64,000 bases of DNA from Hirsutella rhossiliensis (lineage: Eukaryota; Ascomycota; Sordariomycetes; Hypocreales; Ophiocordycipitaceae): positions 2,852,001 through 2,916,000 of the forward strand of contig NW_025408676.1 of NCBI RefSeq assembly GCF_020360975.1. The letters are read 5' to 3'. Shown here piece by piece: positions 1 to 10,541 of this stretch. Position 1 is the first letter of the stretch; every line of letters starts with the position of its first letter. The notes beneath the pieces are model-generated. The model worked only from the letters and a program-made list of their open reading frames with translations. It was not told the origin of the DNA and searched no databases. The translations under genes were made by a program, and so were the position numbers.

Positions 1-170
1 GGAGGAGCAGAAGCACCGCCAGCCACGACGGGGGGCTGGGAGTTGATTGCGACTAGGGGCGCCTGGGCGGGCTTCTTTGGCGCACCTGCAGCGGAGGCAT
101 AAGAAGCAGCCGTGGTCGCGGAGGTGGTGGTCGCCGGGATGGGGTGCTGCCGGTTCGCAGGCGACGTCAT
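1..170 (-). CDS. Probable eIF4G, N-terminal end only (cut by window)
   Basis: An ATG on the minus strand at 170 opens a frame with no stop to the window edge, so only about 56 codons are visible. They read as a Thr/Ala/Pro-rich disordered segment containing SYASAAGAPKKPAQAPLVA and then a Pro/Val/Gly stretch. From memory of the family, this resembles the start of filamentous-fungal eIF4G, the scaffold that joins the cap-binding protein eIF4E, eIF4A and poly(A)-binding protein. No MIF4G domain or eIF4E-binding motif lies inside the window, so the call rests on this short low-complexity stretch alone. The next gene upstream ends 2.7 kb away at 2893, leaving room for a long 5' leader. Another Ala/Pro-rich translation or RNA-binding factor is possible. 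Confidence 0.45.
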   Translation of the reverse strand, partial: MTSPANRQHPIPATTTSATTAASYASAAGAPKKPAQAPLVAINSQPPVVAGGASAP

Positions 171-2892
171 ATGGAGGTAAGCGTTCGCGATGGTAATGGG
201 CGGCGGCGGCGATGAGGCGAAAGGCGACGGGCGGGCGAGGATGGCGGTTGGGTCGACGAGTATGGCCGACCAAGGGGGAGGGGGGGTTATCGCTTCTTTG
301 GAGGCGAAAAAAAAAGGACAGCCAGCAATGATGCTGTCTCACACTCTCTTTATCTCCTTTTCTTCTTCGCTTGAGAGACGCGACAACAGAGACGTCTTGT
401 CGATGATGGCTCGTCCGATTTAAGATGCGGGCTGGCCAAAGGAACGACGTTGCTGGGAAGGAGAGGCCGGTCGAGGGCAAGCGATCGGTCGGTGGGTGAG
501 GGTGCCAAAGACGAGCACGAAGCGTCCGATGCGACACAGGGCCCGAAGAGAAGACGGGCTTGACGAGGAAAAGTCTTCTGAAGCTGATGTGCAACAGAAG
601 AAAAATCCAATGCCGATGAGAGGGGAGAAGGGGCCTGGTGAAGGGGCAAAGAAAAAACCACCGGACCAGTGGCGCTGACTTTTTTGAGGTTGGTTGGTGA
701 GGGTTTGGGAGGAAGTGAGCAGGAAAATTTTGGGCAGCAGAATTAATACCACCATGGGCGGGTGGGCGAAGGGGAAGGGCCGGGGGGCGCGGCCTGGGGG
801 CGCATGGGATGGATGGATGGGCCAGCGAGGAGGTACTGGGCACCTTTTCCGCACGCAGATTTCTTGGATTTCCTGTGTACTGGATACAACGAAGCGAGAA
901 AGGGATATCAGAGGTACTTCTGGGTACATGTGGCGCTGGCAAGGCAGTGTCGCCGAGCAGGATCTTACTGATCCAAGGATACCTTTTCCTCATCAGGTTC
1001 CTTTTTGTCCATCTACCAGCCCGGGACTGGTGTGGCGGTACTTGGGGCTACTTACCTAGTGCGAAAGCTTGGTTTAGTGGCTGCAGGTACCTTGCTAGAT
1101 AGCGCTCCAAGTTCCCCAGGCAGTCTGAGAATTAAATAAAACAAAACTGGCCAAAGACGAGGACGTTGAAGACGATTGCCTGGTCGCCTGGTCCGCAAGG
1201 ACGAAAGCAAAGACGAAGGCAAAGGCGGCAGGGCAGCTACCTAGTCGGTGCAGAACCACATGTTACAGGAGGATATGATGACCTTGCGAGTGCGCAGAGC
1301 GTGGCGCGTACTGTAGATTCTAGGTACCCCCTACCTGAGCAAGGTACCTGGGGATAGCTGAGCTCTCTGTCGCGCTTGGCACGGCTCGCTTCGGAGAGGC
1401 TCGGCCATGAAACACACAGTCGGAACAAACGCCTTGGAGAAAGGAACAATGTGCTTTGATTGCGCTTGCGGTTTGCGTGCGCGCCCGATGATGGGAAAAA
1501 ACCCTTTACTGAGCACCGACGCTGATAAATCTGCCACAGCATCAGGGCTGCAAAGGCTGCCTCGATTTTGGTGTGGCTTTTTTGCTGAACAAAGTCTGGA
1601 GTGACGCATGGGCAGCCGGTGGACTCTGATCAACTCAAAAGGCACCGGCCGTCACACGCTGTTCAGGCCCGGTGACGGACCCGTCGCCTCAAGGTTTTCC
1701 TTGTCAAAAATGGCAAAACGCCGTCTTTGTACGTACTGGAGGTAGGCCCGCTGGCATGTCCTGCCTGTACAGCAGGCCAAGCAAGCCGGGCAAGCCTGCA
1801 AGCCTATTTTGGGGTTCAGCATGCAGGCTGTCTAGACACTGTGCAGCGGGTTGCCCAGCAGCATCCGCCAAAGTCAAAGGCCACTCACTCACTGATTCCA
1901 GAGGGCCATTCATCGCCGTTTCCTAGTGCACCACCGTCCAGCTCCCGCCTCCCTTGCCTCCTCTACTCCCTCCGTACTGTAGCTGTGGCATCCAATGTTC
2001 CCCCTTTTCCGTTTCTTTTTCTTTTCAGACGTTTTCCTTTTCCATGTGCACGGATGACTTGGCTCTCTCGGCGGAAACAGTAGAGGAGAGTCTGTGGGAA
2101 AAGGGGTGGCTTCAGGCAGGCAGTCAAAAATGAAAAATAACCCAATTTTTTAAAAAACTGGTTTCCAGACAAACACCGCCATTCATCTCGACCTCGTCCT
2201 TCTTTTGTTGCCAAGGGAGGCGCGCGCTATTCAAGGTGGCCCACGTGCTACTACTATTATTATTGTTGTTGTTATGCCTCTCCCGAGGGTCGCCTCCCCC
2301 GAGGGTCGCCTCTCCCGAGGGTCGCCTCTCCCGAGGGTCTCTCCCGAGGGTGAATGAATGAATGACATGTCTCGTCAATCAGATCAAACGAGGCGAAATG
2401 GGGTTCGGCTGACGGGCCAGCCCGTGCAGGCACACCTCTTCTCCCCCCCACTCTACCCATCCCACCACCCCTTGGAGAGAGTGAGAGAGAGAGAGAGGGA
2501 AACACCTGCTGTTCGTCCCAAGTGCCGTTGTCGTCATGCGTCGTCCCCGTGCATCAACCGTACCTACGTACAGTGTATACCGCTCTACCGGTATTTCTAT
2601 CCACGTGAGTCTTCGTACCCACGTAACTACAAAGTACCGCTAGGGTTCTTACGCGGTGCACACTTCTTCAGAATACCCTACAGTCACCGAGCGACAGGGA
2701 TGCGCCCGAACACCATCCATTCCATTGGCGCCCATCATGCCCATTCCATCGCTCTTGTTTGCAGATGCAGCCCTGTACTGTAGATCGCCAGGCCTTCCGC
2801 TCCTCCTCGGCCTCATTGGCCCCTCTGCCCCCATAACCGGGGGGAACAATGAGTCAATCGTCACACGCAAAATACTCATTAGTCCTTCACGC
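171..2892. other. 2.7-kb intergenic region, probable long 5' leader of the gene at 1-170
   Basis: I find no convincing gene here. Open frames of 60-170 codons overlap one another on both strands, have no domain and look like chance. Visible content is pyrimidine/purine-rich tracts around 290-420 and 1980-2050, several GGTACC/TACCTA motifs (about 1018-1130, 1320-1352, 2560-2640), a trinucleotide run ATT then GTT at 2253-2273, a 16-bp tandem repeat at 2276-2351, a short GAAT triplet repeat after it, and a GA dinucleotide run near 2480. The stretch lies between the start of the gene at 1-170 and the 3' end of Aquarius, so it should carry the promoter and leader of the first and the terminator of the second. 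Confidence 0.6.
2276..2351. repeat. 16-bp tandem repeat, about 4.7 copies
   Basis: The unit GCCTCTCCCGAGGGTC is repeated at 2276, 2292 (one T to C change), 2308 and 2324, followed by a copy lacking its first bases at 2340-2351. A GAAT triplet repeat follows directly. Each unit contains CTCCCGAGGG-like dyad symmetry. It lies in the non-coding region upstream of the gene at 1-170, with no coding role seen. Confidence 0.9.
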
Positions 2893-5800
2893 CTACATCC
2901 GCCCCCCCTCGCGCACATCCAGAATGTCTGGCTCCAACACCCCCTCATCTTCATCGTAGTCCGCAGCCTGCCCCTCCGCAGCCTCTTCATCCACCGCGCC
3001 GCTGGTTTCCATGGCTGAAAGGCCCTCTTCTCCCTGCAGTTGCTTCATCTTGGTCTGCGTCATCTCAAACACATACTGCCCGAGGTGCTCCACGCTCTCC
3101 ATGGCAACCTCGCCATCCACGCTCGAGTCCTCCTCGCTGTTGAGTCGCTCCGTCGGCCACAACTCCCTCGTCACCAACATCAGCTTGTCTGGTCTCGCGA
3201 GCAGCATGTCAAACGCGGGCCGCAGCTCGGGGCATGCCTCAAACACCTCGCGCCGACCCAGCACGTACAGTCCCAGCCTGGCCCGCGACATGGCCACCGT
3301 CATGCGTCGCACATCGCGCAGATAGCCCACTCGCGAGGTGCGGGTAAGCGATAGGATGATGTCTGCAAGCAAATCGCACGTTAGCCAACGTCCATGCATC
3401 GCCAACAAGGGATAACGGGGACCACTGCCTACAATCGTTCTGCTCGCCCTGGTACTTGTCTACCGTGGCGACGGCCTTGGGCAGCCCGAAAATTGGGTTT
3501 CCGGCGCAGCGGTGGGACAGCACATCCTTCACCAGGGCCCTTTGCCCGGCATAGGTGGTGAGGATGCTAATCTTGTTGGCCGGATACCCCAGCAGTCTCA
3601 TGTACTGATAGAGCGCGACGGCGTATTCTGCCTCGCCCAAGTTCTGGATGAAGTGCGGCGTCGGCTCCGCCTCGCCCTGTCCCTTGTAGGGGGGCACATT
3701 GATGAACTGATAATCAAACTTGAAGCCGGCATTCGCCTTCTGGAACTCGGCCTGACTTTGCACATCGGCAAGGTTGTCTAACCTCGAGTATCGCCATGCA
3801 TAGAGCTTTGCAATGGATGACCGAGCTCGCCCTTGCTGATCCAGCGTAATCGTCGGAACCCCCAGGCGGACCAGACGGGAGAACAACGACTGCTCCAAGT
3901 TGGCATAGTGTCGGAATGCCAAACTCTGGATAACGGGCGAGTTCTGGAAATGATCACCGCACAGGACCACTCTCTGGAGCCGCATCTGACCATTGACCGG
4001 TTTTTGCATGGCAAGAGGCATAAACGTCTCCACCTCGGTGATCTGGGCTGCCTCCTCCATGATAACATTGTCGTAGTGGAAGCCCAACGAAGTGATGTCG
4101 GTCCTTCTGATGGCAGCATGAGTCGTCGTCATGGCAATGATCCGAGCCTCGTTGGTGAGCAGATAGTTTGCCTTGTCGCGCTCGCGCCGGAGAATCTCAA
4201 AGGGAAGTATGTCGGCCAGCTCCGAAAAGATCCTGGAGATGTGACGATGACACCCTTGCGCAATGTCTAGCACCTGCGCCCGGTCGGCCTCTGGCGGGAA
4301 AAGGGGCTGAGGAGCGTCGGCAAAATATCCGTGGAAAGGAAATTCTCGTACAAGGTCCGGCGTGCTCAGCTCGCCCGACGCTACAGCCTGCGAGAACCTC
4401 ATCCATACTGGCTCCACATACACCTTGTTGAAATAGCCTGCTGTCTCGGCCGAGTTGTCATGGGCACCCGGGGCGCCGAGGCTCACGGCCAGCTTCTTCA
4501 CTTCTTGCAGGAGCCGTTGTCGGTTGTTCAAGAAGGACTCGACTCGGCCGTGGTTGCCAAAACTCCCTTCCGTGTCTAGATCTTCCTCTCCATGCCCCAG
4601 GCGAAGCAAATGCCTCTCGTCGATGTCCAAAGCAACAATCTTTGCAAACAGCTGGTTCAGGGCCTGGTTGCTATGAGCTATGAGCAAAGTCTTCTGCTCT
4701 GGGAAATTGTGGTAGATGTTGTTGATGATTTGCGTGGCGACGTCAGTCTTTCCCGTTCCAGGCGGGCCAACAATGACGGTCAAGCCCGGTTGAGAACCGG
4801 ACATGATCGCCTCTATCTGCGCAGGTGTGAATCGCACGGTGTTGGTTCGCGGCACATCGGTAGGATATGGTCCGTTGTTTGGAGGCGTGTATGTGGAAAC
4901 TTTTAAACTCTCCACCTCGGTCTTCAAAGGGGGTTCAACATCGCGTCGACGTTTCTTGGATGGCTTTGCGGTCTGAGGCTCCCCCGACTCGACGGCTTCC
5001 TCCAGGACATAAGGTGGACCGAAGCTCCCCTCAACGTTGTCACCGGGCTCGATGGTCTTGCCAGGTAAACTTTCAACAAGGTGTTGCCAGTTGAGAAATG
5101 TGTCACGGTAGTCGAGCCTTTCGATCCGGTTGCCGAGATTTTTGTAAGTCGCTCCCGCCGGGTCCCCGTACCCAAGGAACACCTCGTGGAGCCACATTGG
5201 CAGAGGCGTTTCCGACAAGACGAGATTGCGGATCGATTCCAAGACGGGCTTGAAGTTGTTCTCTCTTCGGTTCCGCCTGAGGAGCAGATTCATGCGCCCA
5301 TACACGTCCGGCTTGCCCGCTGCTGCACGCTCAGCGTCCTTGGCGTATGCTTGTGCATCGAGCTTGAGCTGGATACGCCGCTTATTGTCCAGATTTCCGC
5401 CACCATCCCTAGCATGGCGGCCCTTTTCGTCCGTTATCTGCATTATTTCTGCAGTCCGCACAGAAAGCACTCCGAGCTTCGTGTTTTCCGACTCGGGATC
5501 GTCATCATTCGTCGCCGACGGTCCAGCAGAGGGCTCGACGGCAAGCAAGAACACAACGTCGTCGGGCCGCAAACAGTCCCACTCTCGTCGCACGTTTCCT
5601 CCCATCCGCTGCACGTCGATGGAAACCTCAGCCTTGACCAGGGACGGCTGATCATCACCAACGAGCGGAGGAACAGCTTCGAGCACGCTGCGCGGCGTCG
5701 TTAGCATTTCACGCTCGAAACAAGCACTTGGAATGGGTTACCCACGCTGGCTTAGAAATCGGAATGGCCATTTTCGAGAAGCCCGTAAAGTGAGTTTCTC

Positions 5801-7499
5801 CTGACTCTCTGAATTCTGGGCGCAGACGGCGCAGGGCCGTCTCAATGTCCTTGCGAATTCCATAGAATGACTCGCAGCGAAAAAGAATCAAGGCTCTCCA
5901 CAAGAAGTCGCCGGCGGATAAGTACTGCAAGTTCAACTTTGGGAGGGCGAGGGGCCGCGATCCGTCGTATTCATCAGCCCGCCGGAAGCCTCTGTCAAAC
6001 AGCGTCTGCTCTGTTGGCATGACTGTCATAGCCTGGGCGAGGTCTTGGAAGGTTTTGCAGCGCTCAAATCTGCTGATGACCAGCTCAATCAAGAGCTTTC
6101 GGTCAACAGGCAGCTTCAGGCTTTCAGGATAGCTTGACCGCATGCCCAGCAAGGACACGAGACGAGCTATGTCGTCATCTGCCAAGGGCTCCAGTAGCGA
6201 CTGAAGCTCATCCCTTTTGTCGATGGCGCCGTAGTTTGACAGGGCCAGAACGGTGAGCTGATCTTTGAAGTGTTTCAAGGCCACTCGTTGCAACTTGCTC
6301 AATGAGGCGCAGTGCATGTCGTAGGCTTCGGTGCGGGTGAGCTGGATGCCCGATTGGTCGTTAATCGTGAAATGGGTGTAGTGGGAGAGAAGGCCATGGA
6401 GCTCCCGCAAGAGCGCGTTAGACTCGTCATTGTAGAGGGGCGACAGCTTCATGACAGGGAGGAGGTGCAAATCTTGTAGCAGAGCATTGACGTAGCGCCT
6501 CGTTGGCAGCTGGCTCTGCAAATCCGATATGAACTCGGTAAATCGTTCGCAGTAGAGAGTTCCATCTGGCAAAGGGTTAGAAGACGGACTGGGGCGGACA
6601 GGCAGTTGCCATGACTTGCCTGATCGACGGTCACTGTCGTAGAGAACACTCATGAAGTCGAGGAGAAGGGAATAGAGCCAGGAACGCTCAAAACGCAGCC
6701 GCGCCTTGGTCGCCTCGTCTGCGGCCTCGTAGCGCTTCAGGGAAGCTCTCCAGGCTTTCCTCAGGTGCGGGGCCTGGTCGAGAAGCGTCTCCCTCTGCTT
6801 TTCGCTCGAGGTATTTTGCCAGATCCCGATGGAAACCAGGGGGGCGCATTCTTTTCTGACAATGGCACAGTCGAGGCTTTGAAAGGCATGAATGAGGAAG
6901 CAAACGAGGTGGGTTCGAACGGCCGAGGACAGGGTACGGTCCAGCATCAAGGAGAGGATGCGGCGAAACATGGCGGAGAAGTCGTCGGGTCTGTCCTCGA
7001 ATACATCTTGAGCCAGTCAGTGGCTGGTCCCAGCCAAAAGGGGGTTCATACTCACTCCATGTTTCCAAGTGCTCCCGCCTCTTGACGTTTGCTATCAAGG
7101 CCATCAACAGGACATGGTAGTTTGATGAATCGCCAGTGTAACCGGGCCATAGATAGCTGATGCAGTCGGGTCAGCAATAGTCGGCGATGATGGAGAGGGG
7201 GAGCTTGCGCACCTTTCCAGAGCCTGTAAGCTCTCGAGGAGAAGCAGTGATTTGTACTGGAAGCCGTCCTTCTCCAGGACGTCCCATATGCTCTGCTTGA
7301 GGACATCATTCTTGACCTTTGGCCTGGTCGCCCTCTTTCCAGGTTTGAGCCAGTGCTTCCGAGCCAGCTGCACAAACTCGTGCTCCTCTTCCTCGACCTC
7401 GGCAGGAGTCGGGCGACCATCCTCGGCCTGCGGGCCGACTTCCTTGGGCTGCCGGGCCTTGGCAGCGCCGCTGCCCTTGAGCCGCTTCGCGTTAGGCAT
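2893..7499 (-). CDS. AQR: Intron-binding protein Aquarius, spliceosomal RNA helicase
   Basis: Five exons join in frame: 7499-7213, 7156-7056, 7006-5746, 5687-3433 and 3362-2893. Their introns of 56, 49, 58 and 70 bp begin GTGCGC, GTGAGT, GTGGGT and GTAGGC. The product is 1457 residues, close to the usual size of Aquarius. The N-terminal half is the helical, ARMADILLO-like Aquarius region. The C-terminal half is an SF1 helicase of the Upf1-like type: Walker A GPPGTGKT at about residues 857-864, a motif II MEEAAQ, KYQGEQND, and the SRAR motif near the end. The family binds the intron upstream of the branch site and helps deliver the intron-binding complex to the spliceosome (S. pombe Cwf11). 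The final 60 residues are acidic and disordered. It is divergent from the eIF5 gene. Start chosen as the first ATG, leading into a basic MPNAKRLKG segment. Confidence 0.95.
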
Positions 7500-8710
7500 G
7501 CCCGAGTGGTGATGGCGTCATGGGTTGTCGCAGGTTGTGCACGGCGGTGACGAGATGCAAGGACCAATGTTCTTTGCAATGGACGCGGTGGGTGAGATGA
7601 CGCGAAGCAGCCTCCAACGAGGCAACGCCAATCGCCGCAGCACATGGCCAGGTACAGTTGGTAGCCTGGTGAAATTTCAGCCTTGCGTGGGCCCACAAAA
7701 AAAAAAGCACTTCAAGATCCACGGAAGGATTTGCCTTGGTATACCCGAGCTGCCGAGGTCCCCCACCACCACTAACAGTGCTGTGACTGTTTTCAGGGCG
7801 TCATGCAGCCCAACCCCCCTCCCCCCTTGGAATTTGAGATTCAAGGGTCGACAGGGGACGCCTTGCCTTAGTCATCCGCCTCGGAGCCCATGACTTGCGA
7901 AACTCGGCTCGTTCCAGAACGCGCCGCCTTGGATGCCTGAAGGCACAGTACCTCCAGGGACTAATGGTTTACCCGACAAGCGCCCCCCTCTCCTCCCCAA
8001 AATCTCTGCTGGGAATCCAGTCCGCACAACGGCTGTTCTTTTCGCCTCCTTCCTCCTGCTTCCTCCCTTTCCCGCCTCCCTCCCGCTTCAAACTCCAACC
8101 TCCTTTGCACACCGCTGTCCAGACACCTCTGGCCGCACTGCTCTTGCACCTCACTTGCGCTCTCGAAACCCCTGCTGACGACTGTCCCATCGGTCGCAGC
8201 GTCCATTTATTTGCATAACCCTCCCCCCCGCCGCCGACGCCGCATCGCTCCGTCAAACCCACTCACTCTCTACGCCTTTCGACTCCCTCCACCGAGCGTC
8301 TTCTTCCACCTCTCCGCACTCTCCCACTGGAAACCCTGCATCTAGGATTCGTCGGCGCACATTGCTGTTTATGTATCAGCACGATCAGCTCCCCGTGTGC
8401 TCACACCCTTTCAAGCTGCATTTTTTTCGCATACCGCGAAAACCGTGTAGCCCCGACATCAGCTCTGACGGCTGAAGTTGATGAGCCTAGAGTTCATGCC
8501 TGCCCTACTGCCTCTCGCGACGCCCTTCGGTTCGCCCCATGTCAAGCAAACGTCCTTTTGAGCTCTGAAACCTCCCGTCTTCGACGCTCTCTCCAGGTCT
8601 TCATGACGCATTCACCGTCGCCTTAAGAGTCCCTCGGAACAGCCCCGATCTAGCCCTCCTCATTCAACGCCAGTCACTCTACCCGCCGTCCATACGAAAC
8701 CGCCGGCATC
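7500..8710. other. Divergent promoter region between Aquarius and eIF5
   Basis: This 1.2-kb stretch separates two genes transcribed away from each other and holds no supported gene. The half next to eIF5 is pyrimidine-rich on the plus strand, with C/T tracts through 7990-8350 and again before the ATG, typical of fungal promoters and 5' leaders. A small A-run lies at 7697-7706. No clear TATA box was found. Confidence 0.6.
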
Positions 8711-10041
8711 ATGTCTCTCATCAATGTCCGCCGCGATGTCAGCGACGCCTTCTATCGCTACAAGATGGAGCGCCTGCAGACCAAGATTGAGGGCAAGGGC
8801 AACGGCATCAAGACCGTCGTCGTCAACCTGCCCAGCGTTGCTGCCTCTCTGGCCCGCCCGCCTTCGTACCTCAACAAGTACTTCGGCTTCGAGCTTGGTG
8901 CCATGACAAACAATGACCCCAAGGACGATCGTTGGATCATCAATGGAGCTCACGAGTCTGCCAAACTCCAGGACCACCTAGACGGCTTCATCAACAAGTT
9001 TGTCCTCTGCAAGAAGTGCAAGAACCCAGAGACTGACGTCAGTATCAACAACGACCACATCATTCTCGATTGCAAGGCTTGTGGCCAGCGCACTGATGTC
9101 GACCTCCGCCTAAAGCTCAGCGGCTACATCCTCAAGAACCAGCCCAACAAGAAGGGCAAGATGGACAAGGCTGAGCGCCGAGCTGCTAAGAAGGCTAAGC
9201 AGCAGAACGGCAATGCTGGCAAGGAGAATGGTGCGGGAAGTCCCGAGGACGGGTCCGAGCACGGCTCCAATGAGAATGAGGAAAACGGTGACGCAGCCAG
9301 CGACGACGAGTTCCAAAAGTTGCAAGCCGCTGCACCTGAAGATGCCGACATTGAGGTCAAGGACGACGAATGGGCTGTCGACATGAGCGAGGAGGCTGTC
9401 AAGGCCCGTCAGGCTTCGCTCCCTGGCGAGTTCAAGCAGAAACTCAGCCTCAACGACGATGACGACGAGGATGGCGAGGGAGGCGGCAACACCCCCTATG
9501 ACGACCTTGGGAACTGGATCCAGGCCGAGGCCGATGCCAAGGGTGGAATTGACAAGATTGACTCGATTCAAGTCTACCTCCAGGCCAAAGCACTAGGCAT
9601 CGAAGGCAAACATCGAACCGTCATGGTTCTTGCCCAGACTCTGTTCGACAAGAACATTTGCGATCAGATCTCGAAGCTCGCCAGCATGCTCAAGCAGGTA
9701 CGTGGTTTTCTAACCCGCATGTCAGGTCCCGGAAGAAACTAATTGTGTCTCAGTTGATCACCTCTGAGCGCCACGAGAAAGCATTCCTCGGTGGGACCGA
9801 GCGCCTCATTGGTAAAATCTTCAGTGAGGATGATTCGGGAATGTCGCAGCAGGTTGTCAAGATCTTACAGCTCTACTACCACCACGATCTCGTGAGCGAG
9901 GATGTCATCAAGAAATGGGGCTCCAAGGCCAGCAAGAAGTACACGGACCTCTCCACGTCGAGGAAGATCCGCAAGGCTGCCGAGCCCTTCCTCAAGTGGC
10001 TCGACGAGGCTGACGAGGAAGAGTCTTCGGATGAGGACTAA
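8711..10041 (+). CDS. TIF5: Eukaryotic translation initiation factor 5 (eIF5)
   Basis: Two exons, 8711-9697 and 9754-10041, are separated by a 56-bp intron (GTACGT..CAG) and give 424 residues. eIF5 is the GTPase-activating protein for eIF2 in the 43S/48S complex. The N-terminal domain begins [19 protein letters not shown]; Arg16 aligns with the arginine finger (Arg15 in yeast). A C4 zinc ribbon follows: CKKC about residues 98-101 and CKAC about 119-122. A charged Lys/Asp/Glu linker spans roughly 145-280. The C-terminal W2/HEAT domain carries the aromatic-acidic boxes and ends in an acidic tail EEESSDED, the surface that contacts eIF2-beta and eIF3c. Length and domain order match the family. 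The first ATG is used, preceded by a C-rich leader. Confidence 0.97.
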
Positions 10042-10308
10042 GGCCGGACTGGGTTTGGACGTCTTGCTTGCCCAAGAAAAATCTCCACATTTGGTACCAT
10101 TTTGCGTTGCGTGCCTACAGGTGGCAACATGATGTTGGCCCGAAAGGAACCAAAACCGGAAAGAAAAAACTGCCTGTGCCGTTTGTGCTTTTACGCCGTG
10201 GTAGAAGAGTAGATTGATAGTCTAGCTTGCATTCAGATTGCCATGCGTCGAGTCCCGGTCTGCTGCAGCCCGTGTCATTCATTGTGTGATGCTCTCCACA
10301 GTCTATCC

Positions 10309-10394
10309 CTACCTAAGCCACGGTATTTCCCTACCTAAGCCACGGTATTTCCCTACCTAAGCCACGGTATTTCCCTACCTAAGCCACGGTATTC
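10309..10394. repeat. 22-bp tandem repeat, four near-identical copies
   Basis: The unit starts CTACCTAAGCCACGG and is 22 bp long, with copies at 10309, 10331, 10353 and 10375; the last ends one or two bases short. There is no internal divergence over the first three copies, which suggests recent expansion. It contains the TACCTA motif that recurs in other intergenic regions of the window. It sits about 270 bp after the eIF5 stop codon, between convergent genes. Confidence 0.95.
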
Positions 10395-10468
10395 ATGGCG
10401 ATGAACCATTTCGCCCAGGCTCGTCATCCATCGGCAGGTAATAAGATAATAGTACAATACGCACGATC

Positions 10469-10512
10469 TGGCGGGCCGACGAGCTGGTCCTGGCGGGCCG
10501 ACGAGCTGGTCC
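10469..10512. repeat. Perfect 22-bp direct duplication
   Basis: Two identical adjacent copies (10469-10490 and 10491-10512) share the core GGCGGGCCGACGAGCTGG. They end about 30 bp beyond the THO1 stop codon, so they lie in its 3' UTR or terminator. The unit length equals that of the repeat at 10309 but the sequence is unrelated. Confidence 0.9.
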
Positions 10513-10541
10513 ACAGGGTACTCATTCGTCCTCCTCGCCCG

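Larger units (their letters stand above)
10042..10541. other. Intergenic region between convergent eIF5 and THO1 genes, with two 22-bp repeats
   Basis: This should contain both 3' UTRs and terminators. It holds no gene. Its striking contents are a four-copy tandem repeat (10309-10394) and a separate perfect 22-bp duplication (10469-10512), both described separately. Confidence 0.7.
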
